Shown: one piece after another, positions 33,678-42,557 of the stretch | Layout: every line of letters begins with the position of its first letter | Position numbering within the stretch: the stretch's first letter is position 1 | Source of the DNA: Anaerolineae bacterium | GTDB lineage: Bacteria; Chloroflexota; Anaerolineae; Aggregatilineales; UBA2796 | NCBI GenBank assembly: GCA_019637615.1 | Contig: JAHBVJ010000005.1 | Location: 186,001 to 250,000 of the forward strand | Direction of reading: 5' to 3' | DNA length: 64,000 nucleotides | Program-made: the position numbers and the translations under genes | The notes under the pieces: generated by a model | The model's database searches: none | Told to the model about the DNA's origin: nothing | The model's input: only the letters and a program-made list of their open reading frames with translations

Positions 33678-34730
33678 TCAGACGAGCGGATAGATCAACC
33701 GCGCCGCGCTCATCGGCGTATCCGAGCGCAGCGCGATGCTGGTGGAGGTCGCTGGCATCCACGCCGGGGCTTGCAGCACTTGTGGGATCGGACTGCGCGG
33801 ATCGTAATGACAAAATACGCTGCTGCCCCGGTCGCGCCATTCCCAACGAACGGTCTGCCAGAGCTGACGCGCTGCTTCAAGCTGCCCCGCTGCAAACCAG
33901 AGCTGTTCCGCGTGCAAATTGCGCATCTCATGATCCGCTGGGATCACATGCATGAACGTATTGAGCAGACTGATGAGCAGCGGCACTTTTTCGATGTACA
34001 GCGACATCAAGCGCCCTTCTTCTTGAATGCTCATGCCCGCTAACAACCGACCAGCGCGATCAACAGCAACCAGATAGTGATGGATCGGCGTAGCGAAGGG
34101 CGTTTCTTGCAGCCATGCCTGCAACTGCTCGGCGGTTGTCGGCTGATAAAAATTGTAGTCCCGATAAAAGCTGTTCAGATTCTCCGCGATCGTTTCCAGT
34201 TCCTCCGGCTTTGCTGCGCGCACGGTGATGCCGTCTTCGACGCGCGGCGGTTTAGTGCGCATCGGCACGGGACTCGTCACCACTTTCCCCGCGATCTGGC
34301 TTGCCCATTTCTTCGCGTTGGCAATGGAGCCGACATTGCCCGCCTGAATATCCGCCAGCAGGATCGTATCCGCGCCACTGCGCTCCATCGCCCGCTCGAT
34401 CCGCCACTGCGCCAGCGCCGCCGCGATTCCTTGTCGGCGGTAGTCAGGGTGTACCATCAAGGCGCTCAACAGCGCATAGCGGCGTGGATGCCCCTCGAAT
34501 TGACATTCTCCAAAGCTGACGTGCGCAGCACCTACCAACCCCGCTGCGCCGTTTGCTTCTGCGACCACGCCCACGACATCGCCATGCCGAAGGCCATACA
34601 CTTGATAGGCGGGCAGGTGAAAACGCGGACGAAACGCCACCGCGCCACCGTCGGGACTTTGTTCTGTCAGGGTAGCTAACGCGGCGCTGTCGTCCGGCGT
34701 CATTGCTCGTAGTGTAAACGCGCTAGGCAT
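33678..34730 (-). CDS. double GNAT-fold acetyltransferase
   Basis: 350 residues from ATG 34730, with AAAAGGA upstream; 34802 is also in frame without a site. The N-terminal GNAT domain carries H-P-D-Y-R-R-Q-G-I-A-A-A-L-A, the acetyl-CoA loop. The C-terminal half looks like a second, degenerate GNAT fold (H-H-Y-L-V-A-V-D, R-L-L-A-G-M-S). The substrate is unknown. The divergent TetR gene starts 188 bases away. Confidence 0.85.
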   Translation of the reverse strand: MPSAFTLRAMTPDDSAALATLTEQSPDGGAVAFRPRFHLPAYQVYGLRHGDVVGVVAEANGAAGLVGAAHVSFGECQFEGHPRRYALLSALMVHPDYRRQGIAAALAQWRIERAMERSGADTILLADIQAGNVGSIANAKKWASQIAGKVVTSPVPMRTKPPRVEDGITVRAAKPEELETIAENLNSFYRDYNFYQPTTAEQLQAWLQETPFATPIHHYLVAVDRAGRLLAGMSIQEEGRLMSLYIEKVPLLISLLNTFMHVIPADHEMRNLHAEQLWFAAGQLEAARQLWQTVRWEWRDRGSSVFCHYDPRSPIPQVLQAPAWMPATSTSIALRSDTPMSAARLIYPLV

Positions 34731-34829
34731 GAGTATTCCTTTTATCATGACCCCGGTTGCGGTCATGATACCACGAGAATCTTGCTCACTGGCTTCAATC
34801 ACATTGGATCATGCTGATTTTGTTCAGAC

Positions 34830-34858
34830 TTGACAATCGCGCAAAATCGATTTACTAT
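34830..34858 (+). promoter_or_regulatory. promoter of the tetR-family gene
   Basis: TTGACA (34830-34835) and TACTAT (34853-34858) stand 17 bases apart, a near-consensus sigma-70 promoter. Confidence 0.75.
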
Positions 34859-34870
34859 CTAACTAGTTAG
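34859..34870 (+). promoter_or_regulatory. palindromic operator CTAACTAGTTAG next to the -10 box
   Basis: The 12-base perfect palindrome begins directly after the -10 box, and a further TTAG half lies at 34871. Such a site covering the start of transcription is the usual arrangement for an autoregulated TetR-family gene. It likely binds the product of the gene at 34919. Confidence 0.65.
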
Positions 34871-34918
34871 TTAGAAAAACAACCGAATGGTTAGATCGAT
34901 TAGATTGGTGATGACAGA

Positions 34919-35605
34919 ATGTCGAATCCAGACACCAAACGCGGACGCTCTCACAACGCAGCCGGAGCGCGCGAAGCCATTCTGAATGCTGCTGAGGCGG
35001 TGTTTGCCAGCCACGGCTTTGATGGCACGCGTGTAGACGCCATTGCCGAAGAGGCGGGCTACAACAAGAGCCTGATTTTTCAGTATTTTGGCGACAAACT
35101 CAAGTTGTACGAAAGCGTTCTCAGGCGTGCCGACGAGCAATTTCGCGGCTTCCAGAATCAAATGTTCTCGGAACTGGCACGAGAAGAAACCATGACCAAT
35201 CCTGATCAACTCAAAAGCCTGTTCAGGAGCTTTCTGAACGCCTATTTTGACTATCTGGTGGCGCATCCTGCCTTTGTGCGCATCTTGAATTGGGAACTTG
35301 CCGAAGGCTGGGTGACCTATGCTCAGATCGCCAGCGAGAGGGATCGAGACGAGATGTCTGCTCTGAACGCAGTCCTTCAGACGGTACAGGCGTCGGGCTG
35401 GTTACGCTCGAACATAACCGCGACCAGCCAATTCATGCTTGGGCTGTTCACCAGCCAACTGTATTTGAGCTTGATCCCGTTGTTTAAGGCGTTCTTGCCA
35501 GCTACCGATTGGCAATCGCAGATTGGGTTAGCGCAATCGCGGGATTTTATTGTTGGCTTCGTCATGCATGGGCTGCTCACAGACGCAGACGAGCCACAAG
35601 CATAG
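34919..35605 (+). CDS. TetR/AcrR-family transcriptional regulator
   Basis: 228 residues. The N-terminal helix-turn-helix is I-L-N-A-A-E-A-V-F then G-F-D-G-T-R-V-D-A-I-A-E-E-A-G-Y-N-K-S-L-I-F-Q-Y-F. The C-terminal helical domain has G-L-F-T-S-Q-L-Y-L, like the YcdC/UidR type. It probably represses itself and the alpha/beta hydrolase gene that starts 96 bases downstream. No ribosome site is strong here. Confidence 0.92.
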   Translation: MSNPDTKRGRSHNAAGAREAILNAAEAVFASHGFDGTRVDAIAEEAGYNKSLIFQYFGDKLKLYESVLRRADEQFRGFQNQMFSELAREETMTNPDQLKSLFRSFLNAYFDYLVAHPAFVRILNWELAEGWVTYAQIASERDRDEMSALNAVLQTVQASGWLRSNITATSQFMLGLFTSQLYLSLIPLFKAFLPATDWQSQIGLAQSRDFIVGFVMHGLLTDADEPQA

Positions 35606-35701
35606 CCAACCGCGCGGCACATAAATATGTTGCCGTCAAGTGAATGACGATCAGACTCCATTTATCAACCTTCCGACACGCTTCGGGGGTGGAGGTCAAA
35701 G

Positions 35702-37033
35702 ATGAAACTCGATTTTAGCAACAAGACGATGGATATCGGGACGTTCGCGTTCAACTTCGTACGGACGTTGATGGTAGCAGGCACAGGTGGAGCCGAACTT
35801 AACGAATGTCTCTTGGTAGCCGGAAAGATCAAGGATAACGATAGCGAAAGTTGGGTACAAGAATGGAGGATCATGGCGGATAAGGTAGCAGGCATTGCGG
35901 AACATGCCATGCGCCTTAACCAGACCGTGACAGCGCGACAGGCTTATCTGCGCGCCAGCAACTATTACCGGACTGCCATGTTCTCCTTGCCGCATACGGA
36001 CGCCCGTCTAGATCAGTACCTGACGCTTAGTCGTGAGTGCTTTCATAAAGCCGCGCGCCTATCCTCGCCGCCAGTAGAGATCATCACGATTCCCTTCGGA
36101 GATGCCCTGCTCCCCGGTTATTTTCTCTCCGCTGGCAGCGCCCAAAATCCGACCCTCATCGTGCTCAATGGGGGCGACTCCACGAATGAAGAGATGGTGC
36201 ATTGGATCGGCTTCGCGGCGGTGGCGCGTGGCTGGAACTGCATCACCTTTGAAGGCCCCGGTCAATGGAGCGCGCTCCAATTGAATCCCGGCTTGTACAT
36301 GCGCCACGATTACGAAGCGCCCGTCAAGGCCGTCGTTGATTATCTCGTCCAACGCGGAGACGTTGACCAAGACAAAATCGCGTTATTCGGGCCTTCTTTG
36401 GGGTCAGTGCTTGCGGCGCGGGCAGCGACCTTCGAGCCGCGCATCAAAGCCTGTGTTTGCAGCGGCCTCATCGTCGATGTCTACGAAGGTTGGCACGCTG
36501 TGTGGCCTGCTGTGCTTCAAAAGGCTCCGCCCGCCGCGTTTGATGCGGTCTTCAGCGGCTTAGAAAAAGTAAGTCCACAACTGCACGGGATGGCGAATCA
36601 CTTCCGCTGGATGTTGGGTGTCTCCAAGCCGCATGAGATTATCGATGCATGGCGACCCTACAACATCAAGCAGCTCGCGCCGAAGATGCATTTCCCGCTG
36701 TTGCTCGTGTACGGTGAGGGCGAAGCTGCCCAGAGCAATGAGCAGGTTGGCCTAAGCGTCCTTCGCTTCGTGAAAGAACTGTCCTGCCCTGTCACCATCC
36801 ATTTGTTTAGCTTCGAAGATGGGTGGGCTGCCAGCCATTGCCAGATCGGGGCGTTAGCTCCGCTTCAAATGCTCGTCTTCGATTGGCTTGACAAAGTGAT
36901 CAATGCCAGCCCATCGCTGCCGCTGCATGACATGAACACCGCCCTCGATGTGTTCACCAAATATATGCATTCCGACAAGGCCAAACTAGAAGCGGCGGAA
37001 TTAGTAAAGCAGTTGCGCGCCGAATTCGCCTAA
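35702..37033 (+). CDS. alpha/beta hydrolase with long N-terminal helical domain (FrsA/DUF1100-like)
   Basis: 443 residues. The first 130 are a helical cap. The hydrolase core has the nucleophile in F-G-P-S-L-G-S, and the last His in A-A-S-H-C-Q-I-G. The E-G-P-G-Q-W motif is that of the 2,6-dihydropseudooxynicotine hydrolase group, which cleaves carbon-carbon bonds of aryl ketones. It lies directly downstream of the TetR gene. The shared promoter and its target ligand are inference. A clear terminator follows. Confidence 0.85.
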   Translation: MKLDFSNKTMDIGTFAFNFVRTLMVAGTGGAELNECLLVAGKIKDNDSESWVQEWRIMADKVAGIAEHAMRLNQTVTARQAYLRASNYYRTAMFSLPHTDARLDQYLTLSRECFHKAARLSSPPVEIITIPFGDALLPGYFLSAGSAQNPTLIVLNGGDSTNEEMVHWIGFAAVARGWNCITFEGPGQWSALQLNPGLYMRHDYEAPVKAVVDYLVQRGDVDQDKIALFGPSLGSVLAARAATFEPRIKACVCSGLIVDVYEGWHAVWPAVLQKAPPAAFDAVFSGLEKVSPQLHGMANHFRWMLGVSKPHEIIDAWRPYNIKQLAPKMHFPLLLVYGEGEAAQSNEQVGLSVLRFVKELSCPVTIHLFSFEDGWAASHCQIGALAPLQMLVFDWLDKVINASPSLPLHDMNTALDVFTKYMHSDKAKLEAAELVKQLRAEFA

Positions 37034-37052
37034 CCCATTGACCGTACGCGAT

Positions 37053-37089
37053 AAAGGGTAATCTTTTCAGCGACATCGATTACCCTTTT
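37053..37089 (+). terminator. rho-independent terminator after the TetR-hydrolase pair
   Basis: AAAGGGTAATC (37053-37063) pairs perfectly with GATTACCCTTT (37078-37088), followed by T. A strong stem of 11 pairs. Confidence 0.85.
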
Positions 37090-37291
37090 GGCTGACCAGC
37101 CGCGCTCTGATAAATTCATGTGCTAACTGCCGATTAATTAGTGTTCACCTACGCGCGATTACTCCTAAGTTGCGATATAATCGCGACGATAAGCTAGGTT
37201 AACATCCTGTACTTTGAACGGAGTAAGCTGTTAACCACCGCATACGGCTTCCGTATCATTCCGTAAACGCGCGATATGAAGGAGAGTGGGA

Positions 37292-37810
37292 ATGGCTACC
37301 CCACAGGACGTGCAGGCTCGTCTAAACAAAAGTCTCAATCTGATCAAAGCGGGGCGCACACAGGACGCCAAACGTCTGCTCTATCGCCTGCTGAAGGATG
37401 AACCCAACAACGCGCAGGCTTGGTATCTCACCAGCTACGTGGCGAGCACCTTCGACAAGCAGATGAAGTCGGTTAAGAAAGCCTTGCTCATCGACCCTGC
37501 TTTCGTAGAAGCCGCCGAACGTCGCGCCGAACTGCTCCGTCAGGGGGATGTCGATGTGGATGCTACCCCTTCACAGCCGATGCTCTTTCACGACGACCTT
37601 GCCGCCGGACTAGACCTCGACTTTCCGCAGGGTGCGGACGATTCAATGGTTTCTGCGCTTCCGTTCCCGACCGTCAAATATATCGTCGGGATGGTCGTGG
37701 GCACCACCTTGATGATTCTGCTCGTCCTGCTGATGGCGCGCATTATTCCGGTTTCTTCTATGATCGAGCCAGCCGCGCCGACTGCTCAGGTGACGGCAGT
37801 ACCTCAATAG
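37292..37810 (+). CDS. TPR-like repeat protein with C-terminal membrane anchor
   Basis: 172 residues from ATG 37292, preceded by AAGGAG. The N-terminal module shares G-R-T-Q-D-A-K-R-L-L-Y and N-A-Q-A-W-Y with the 33252 protein. A helix of about 22 hydrophobic residues (about 130-152) near the C-terminus anchors it with the TPR module inside and a short tail outside. Function is unknown. The two paralogues flank the GNAT/TetR/hydrolase block. Confidence 0.75.
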   Translation: MATPQDVQARLNKSLNLIKAGRTQDAKRLLYRLLKDEPNNAQAWYLTSYVASTFDKQMKSVKKALLIDPAFVEAAERRAELLRQGDVDVDATPSQPMLFHDDLAAGLDLDFPQGADDSMVSALPFPTVKYIVGMVVGTTLMILLVLLMARIIPVSSMIEPAAPTAQVTAVPQ

Positions 37811-37949
37811 GCAACTAGCCAGCCAGCGATGGACGCAGGAGAGTTACGTGCTGTCTAACGCGTTGGGTTGTTCTCTTTTGTTCGCGAGAGTGATTTTTCT
37901 AATTCCCTTCTCTCTAGAAAATATTTACAAAATTCTAACGTTCTTTGTC

Positions 37950-37977
37950 TTGACAATTCGAACTAGTATGCTATACT
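37950..37977 (+). promoter_or_regulatory. near-consensus promoter TTGACA-N16-TATACT
   Basis: TTGACA (37950-37955) and TATACT (37972-37977) are separated by 16 bases. A transcript would begin near 37984 and fold at once into the hairpin at 37993-38016. No gene starts within 500 bases. It is either a long-leader promoter for the 38492 gene or an RNA promoter. Confidence 0.7.
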
Positions 37978-37992
37978 CCTTAATATGAAGTC

Positions 37993-38016
37993 TTGACTCT
38001 AGTCTCCATGAGTCAA
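37993..38016 (+). ncRNA. candidate 5' hairpin of an untranslated transcript
   Basis: TTGACTC (37993-37999) pairs with GAGTCAA (38010-38016) around a 10-base loop, about 10 bases downstream of the predicted start. It is a candidate small RNA or leader structure. The 3' end cannot be fixed. Low certainty. Confidence 0.25.
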
Positions 38017-38112
38017 CTTTGAGCGCGGCCTCTTCTAGCCGCCAAATTCCAATAGTTCCGCTGTTGTTCCGCCCAAAAAGTCTTGTGTCTCTTCTCTATT
38101 GACTGTACGCGG

Positions 38113-38228
38113 CCTATTTTTCAGACAACATACTTCGTACCTGTATGTACTCAGCACTGTCCCATTTTTCAAACAACATACCTAAATCAAGCGAGGCACA
38201 CATCTTGTACGTGATGTACTCAGCACTA
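38113..38228 (+). repeat. two-copy imperfect direct repeat within the 37.9-38.5 kb island
   Basis: ATTTTTCAGACAACATAC and ATTTTTCAAACAACATAC (starting at 38116 and 38164) are followed, at different distances, by GTACCTGTATGTACTCAGC and GTACGTGATGTACTCAGC. Each copy ends in an AGCACT heptamer unit. The second copy is about 20 bases longer. Confidence 0.6.
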
Positions 38229-38247
38229 AGGACTAAGCACTCAGCAC
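38217..38247 (+). repeat. degenerate heptamer run, locus 38217
   Basis: ACTCAGCACTAAGGACTAAG followed by CACTCAGCACT is nearly the same 31-base run as at 23443-23474. It is part of the AGCACT heptamer family. Confidence 0.65.
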
Positions 38248-38425
38248 TTCCTCTGACCTTTTAGACATCAACCGTATCACTGTGTAGAATGAGTTCTATG
38301 ATGCAGCGTCGTTCCACCTCCGATCCTTCCTCCCGCGCACCCTTCGCGCGGTTAACGATCAGCGCTTCGCCGCGCTCGGTAGGATGCCTCGCTGCCACCA
38401 CCCCGACCAGACAATGTACTATCGG

Positions 38426-38478
38426 AATGATCCCCATCTCACCTCTCAATGGGATCATTGAAGGGATCATTACCCGCT
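38426..38478 (+). repeat. dyad repeat element, copy 2
   Basis: AATGATCCC (38426-38434), TCTCACC, GGGATCATT (38451-38459) and GGGATCATT (38463-38471), then ACCCGCTCGG. It aligns without gaps with copy 1 (1638) in the central boxes. It ends 13 bases before the ATG of the beta-lactamase-fold gene. Confidence 0.6.
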
Positions 38479-38491
38479 CGGAAAGGCCATC

Positions 38492-39601
38492 ATGAATACG
38501 CTCGATGAACTCTTACACAGCAGCCTCGGCACCGTCTTCACCGCCGCTTCGGTAGAGGTGCGGCAGCGCGGCTCCGTGATCTACCAGAAGACGGTCGGCA
38601 GTCTCGATCCCGAAGGCAAGCTAGACGGGGATGTCCCACCCGTCCGCCGCAACACGCTGTTCGACTTCGCCTCGCTGACCAAGCTGTTCACCACCGCCGC
38701 CTTCTTCCGCCTCGTGGACGCCGGACACGTCTCGGTGGATACGCCCGTCATCGACGTGCTGCCCGGTTTCGCCGGATCGCGTCCCATCCGCCCCTATCCC
38801 GATCCGCTCAAACCCGGTGCAGTGGTCGAAGTCGTCCCGCCCACCGAAACGCGCGTGGATGCCAGTGCTATCACCTTTCGCCATCTGCTCACCCATTCCA
38901 GCGGCCTGCCCGCGTGGATCAACCTGCGTGACGCCGACGACATCCCCGGACGCCTCGCCATGTGCCTGACCACGCCCTTCGCCTATCCGACGGGCACGCG
39001 CGTAGTCTACAGCGATGTCGGCTACATCCTGATCGGGGAAGCCATCGCCAAGATCACCGATTCGCCGCTCGACTCCGCCATGAAGCGCCTCGTGATCAAG
39101 CCGCTCGAACTCAGCCTACACTACAGCCCGATCCCCGATCCCGTCGGCAAAGTCCCGCCCACCGAATTCTGCCAGTGGCGTCAGCGCCGCATCGTGGGCG
39201 AGGTGCATGACGAGAACTCAGCCACGCTCAACGGCGTAGCGGGGCACGCGGGGTTGTTCGGCACTGCCAGCGATGTTGCCACCCTCGCGCAAGTCTTCCT
39301 GGCCGATGGCGGTGGCTTCATCACGCCGCGTCTAGCGCGCGAATCTGTCCGCCGTCAGATCGAAGATCGCGGCTTGGGCTGGATGCTGCGTTCGCCGCAA
39401 GGCTCCTCCAGCGGCAGTCTGTTCAGCGAGAACAGCTACGGGCATACGGGCTTCGTCGGCAACTCCGTCTGGGTCGATCCCGCCCGCCAGTTGATCTGCG
39501 TGGTGCTCACCAATCGCGTCTTTTTCGGGCGCAACCCCGACGCCATCATGAAATTCCGTCCCAAGTTCCACGATGCCCTGATCAATGCGCTGGAAGGCTA
39601 G
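38492..39601 (+). CDS. serine hydrolase of the beta-lactamase/class C (ampC-like) fold
   Basis: 369 residues with no signal peptide. Active-site motifs are S-L-T-K (SxxK, about residue 61), Y-S-D (YxN-like, in V-V-Y-S-D-V-G-Y) and H-T-G (G-H-T-G-F). The H-S-S-G-L-P motif is typical of the esterase/beta-lactamase class C family. Without a signal peptide it is likely a cytosolic esterase or transpeptidase-like enzyme and not a secreted beta-lactamase. A weak ribosome site precedes the ATG. Confidence 0.88.
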   Translation: MNTLDELLHSSLGTVFTAASVEVRQRGSVIYQKTVGSLDPEGKLDGDVPPVRRNTLFDFASLTKLFTTAAFFRLVDAGHVSVDTPVIDVLPGFAGSRPIRPYPDPLKPGAVVEVVPPTETRVDASAITFRHLLTHSSGLPAWINLRDADDIPGRLAMCLTTPFAYPTGTRVVYSDVGYILIGEAIAKITDSPLDSAMKRLVIKPLELSLHYSPIPDPVGKVPPTEFCQWRQRRIVGEVHDENSATLNGVAGHAGLFGTASDVATLAQVFLADGGGFITPRLARESVRRQIEDRGLGWMLRSPQGSSSGSLFSENSYGHTGFVGNSVWVDPARQLICVVLTNRVFFGRNPDAIMKFRPKFHDALINALEG

Positions 39602-39673
39602 ATTTTACGCCTTGAGGGTGGTATCCATGTTACACTAGCGGAAATTCAAGAGGCTTTCCGTCTTTACGAAGGA

Positions 39674-39690
39674 CAAAGCACTCAGCACTT
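39674..39690 (+). repeat. short AGCACT heptamer run before mtnA
   Basis: CAAAGCACTCAGCACTT carries about two units of the heptamer family, 15 bases before the ATG of mtnA and just before its ribosome site TGAGGA. Confidence 0.55.
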
Positions 39691-39704
39691 TCTTGAGGAT
39701 ACTT

Positions 39705-40760
39705 ATGCGTACAGTTGAATGGCATGACGGGCGTGTGCGGATGATCGATCAACGCCAACTGCCGTGGAACTTCTCCTATATTGAATATGAAGATTACCGC
39801 GAAGTCGCACAGGCCATCACGGATATGGTGGTACGCGGTGCGCCCGCCATCGGTGCGACGGGAGCCTTCGGCATGGCGCTTGCTGCCTATCAATGTCCGG
39901 CGCAGGTCATCGGCAGCGCGATTGAATATCTAGAAGTCGCGGCGGTCATCCTCAAGAAAGCCCGTCCCACCGCTGTCAATTTGGCATGGGCCGTCGATCG
40001 CATGATGCGCGTGGCGAAAGACGAGTTGTTATACACCACCAAAGATGTCATCAACGCCATGCTTGCCGAAGCGCAGAAGATCGCGGACGACGATGTCCTG
40101 ATCAATCAGGCGATGGGCAAGCACGGTGCGGCGCTCATCCGCAACGGCGATACGGTGATCCATCATTGCAACACAGGGGCGCTGGCGACAGTCGATTACG
40201 GCACCGCGCTTGGCGTCATCCGTACCGCCTTCGAGCAGCGCAAGAAATTCCGCGTCCTGCTCACGGAAACCCGCCCCCGGATGCAGGGCGCGCGGCTCTC
40301 CGCGTGGGAACTCAAGCAGCTTGGCGTCCCCTTCGAGATTATCCCTGACTCGTCGGCGGGCTACTACATGCGCAAGGGCGAGGTCAAGCTTGTACTCGTC
40401 GGTGCGGATCGCGTAGCGGCGAATGGCGACACCATCAACAAGGTCGGGACGTATATGCTGTCCGTGCTGGCGAAGGAGAACAACATCCCCTTCTACCCGG
40501 TTTCCCCGACCAGCACCATCGATCTCGCTATGCCAACGGGCGATCAGGTGCCCATCGAGGAGCGCTCGGCGGATGAAGTGCGCACGCCCTACGGCAATCC
40601 GCTGATCCCCGAAGATTATCCGGTGCGCAATCCCGCCTTCGACATCACGCCGCAGCGCTATTTGGCGGGCATCATCACCGAATTCGGCATCGCGCTGCCG
40701 CCCTTCAAAGAGTCGCTGCCGCGCATGGTGGAACGCAGCACGCAGCCAGCGGTCAAGTGA
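39705..40760 (+). CDS. mtnA: S-methyl-5-thioribose-1-phosphate isomerase
   Basis: 351 residues from ATG 39705, with GAGGA upstream; a TTG at 39693 is also in frame. Signatures are R-G-A-P-A-I-G-A-T-G-A-F-G, the catalytic Cys in H-C-N-T-G-A-L-A-T, and the catalytic Asp in G-A-D-R-V-A-A-N-G-D. It opens the ribose ring to methylthioribulose-1-phosphate in methionine salvage. Related ribose-1,5-bisphosphate isomerases share the fold. The rest of the pathway is not nearby. The next gene begins six bases after the stop. Confidence 0.95.
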   Translation: MRTVEWHDGRVRMIDQRQLPWNFSYIEYEDYREVAQAITDMVVRGAPAIGATGAFGMALAAYQCPAQVIGSAIEYLEVAAVILKKARPTAVNLAWAVDRMMRVAKDELLYTTKDVINAMLAEAQKIADDDVLINQAMGKHGAALIRNGDTVIHHCNTGALATVDYGTALGVIRTAFEQRKKFRVLLTETRPRMQGARLSAWELKQLGVPFEIIPDSSAGYYMRKGEVKLVLVGADRVAANGDTINKVGTYMLSVLAKENNIPFYPVSPTSTIDLAMPTGDQVPIEERSADEVRTPYGNPLIPEDYPVRNPAFDITPQRYLAGIITEFGIALPPFKESLPRMVERSTQPAVK

Positions 40761-40766
40761 TGCGTC

Positions 40767-42500
40767 GTGCCTAGCTCCACCCCGGTGATCGGTTTTGTGT
40801 TGGCGGCGCTCAGTCTGGTCTTCATGGCACCCTATGCACGTCTGCTGCTGCCCGCTGCGCCGCGTAGTCTGTTCATTGCGGCGACTCTCGCCTTGAGTAC
40901 TGGCACGCTCTCGCTCGTCGTCTTGTGGATCGGGCTGCTTGGCATTCCCATCGATTGGCGCTTGGCTACCCTCATCAGTGCTGTAATCAGCGCCATTGGG
41001 TGGGTCATCTGGTGGCGTCGCCGCCCTACGGTTGCTGGTGGGGATGACAAGCCCTTCAAGCTGCGAGACCTACCCTTGCCCGCCCAAGTCAGCCTATTGA
41101 TTATCGCGATCTTGGCTGTACTCATCCTATTCAATGCAGTCTACTGGCCTTTCGCCATCGATGACGCCGTGACCATCTACGCCTTCTGGGGCAAGCAGAT
41201 CGCGCTGACTGGCAAGTTGCCGACTGGCACGCTCTACGAAGCCTACCCGCAGTTGGTACAGACCATCTACGCGGTCATCTTTCAGGCGTCGGGACAAATC
41301 AATGAGTATGCGTCGGCGCTCATTCCGGCGGCGCTCTCAATTGGGGCGATGTTGGCGGCGTATCTGCTCGGCGGTCAGTTATCCTCGTGGTCAGTCGGCC
41401 TGATCGCTGCGCTGTTGATCGCCTTTACGCCCGCCTACGCAAATTGGGCATCATCCGGTTACGTCGATCTGCCGATGAGCTTCTTCTACGCCATGACCGC
41501 CGTTTTCCTCATCCGTTGGGAGCGCGATCAGCGCTGGCAAGACGCGATGCTGACGGGCATCATGGCGGGGCTGGCAATGTGGACGAAGAACAGCGCCTTG
41601 ATCTTGCTGCCAGTGCTTGGCCTGTGGAGTATGTATCAGGTATGGCGGCAGCGTCGTCTGCCCAACTTGCGCCATGTCGCGTTGTTCACCGTTGCTCTAC
41701 TGGTTGTCGGGGGAATTTGGTACATTCGCAATCTGCTCGTGGTAGGCGTGATCGTGCCACCGACAGGATGGACGGATAAAGCGATCCACACGGTAGCGAC
41801 GCTGCTGCCCTATCTCACAGATCGCCCGCATTTCCCGATTGGGATCGTGCTGACCGTTGGCTTACTGTTCACGCTCTGGCGGCTGATCAGCAGTCGCGCT
41901 CAAGAGTATGCGGCGGCGCTCCTGATGATCTTCTACGTGCCGTTCTTCGCGGCGTGGTGGTGGCTGGCCTCGTATGATGTGCGCTTCCTGTTTGGCGTGC
42001 TGCCTATTGTCGCGGTGATAGGAGCCTACGCCGTAGCCATGTTGTTACGCTGGCTCAACCGCTTTACGTGGTTCAGCAGTGTTCATCAGTATCCAGCCGG
42101 ACGCGCGGTCATCGTTGTGGGTTTGCTGGCGTTGGCAGTGCTGCCCATGTTCACCGCCGTCGATTTCAAAACGGAGTTGATCCGCAGCCCGATGCTCTCC
42201 GATGAGGAGAAGCACCGGATTGCATATGGAGCACGTTACGACATGGCGCAGTGGATCAACGCCAATGTGCCGCGTGGATCAGTCATCTGGTCACAAGACC
42301 TGCTGCTGCCCTTTCTAGTCGATGATCGGCGTGTAGTGGGCGGCGGTTGGCCTACTTCGCCGGAACAGTTCGCGGGCTACGATTACTGGCTGCTAAGTCC
42401 GTCAGATGTGCTGCCCGCGTGGTTCGAGGGTGCTTTCGCCAGCACACAGCCGCTTCATGAATCCGCTGGCTACCGCCTGTACCCGCTGATCCGCCGTTAA
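40767..42500 (+). CDS. GT-C-type membrane glycosyltransferase (PMT/ArnT-like)
   Basis: 577 residues from GTG 40767. About 12 membrane helices. After helix 3-4 a loop carries the acidic pair F-A-I-D-D-A-V, the metal-site motif of GT-C enzymes. C-terminal region with a soluble tail. It should move a sugar from a polyprenyl carrier to a protein or lipid on the outside. It is close to mtnA (6 bases), so they share a transcript although the functions differ. A second such enzyme is at 48176. Confidence 0.85.
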   Translation: MPSSTPVIGFVLAALSLVFMAPYARLLLPAAPRSLFIAATLALSTGTLSLVVLWIGLLGIPIDWRLATLISAVISAIGWVIWWRRRPTVAGGDDKPFKLRDLPLPAQVSLLIIAILAVLILFNAVYWPFAIDDAVTIYAFWGKQIALTGKLPTGTLYEAYPQLVQTIYAVIFQASGQINEYASALIPAALSIGAMLAAYLLGGQLSSWSVGLIAALLIAFTPAYANWASSGYVDLPMSFFYAMTAVFLIRWERDQRWQDAMLTGIMAGLAMWTKNSALILLPVLGLWSMYQVWRQRRLPNLRHVALFTVALLVVGGIWYIRNLLVVGVIVPPTGWTDKAIHTVATLLPYLTDRPHFPIGIVLTVGLLFTLWRLISSRAQEYAAALLMIFYVPFFAAWWWLASYDVRFLFGVLPIVAVIGAYAVAMLLRWLNRFTWFSSVHQYPAGRAVIVVGLLALAVLPMFTAVDFKTELIRSPMLSDEEKHRIAYGARYDMAQWINANVPRGSVIWSQDLLLPFLVDDRRVVGGGWPTSPEQFAGYDYWLLSPSDVLPAWFEGAFASTQPLHESAGYRLYPLIRR

Positions 42501-42557
42501 CGCCAAAAAGCACGCTACAATAGGTGGCGTGTTCTACCAGTTAGGGGACGCTTTCTC

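Larger units (their letters stand above)
37811..38491. other. intergenic island with strong promoter and repeats
   Basis: About 680 bases before the beta-lactamase-fold gene with no convincing gene. It holds a strong promoter (37950), a hairpin (37993-38016), a two-copy imperfect repeat (38113-38158 and 38161-38228), a heptamer run (38217-38247) and a dyad repeat element (38426-38478). The 38289-38495 frame crosses the last one and is not believed. Confidence 0.6.

Noticed and set aside
38492..39601. Secreted beta-lactamase conferring resistance
   Set aside because: There is no signal peptide, and the motifs fit the broad class-C-like esterase family.
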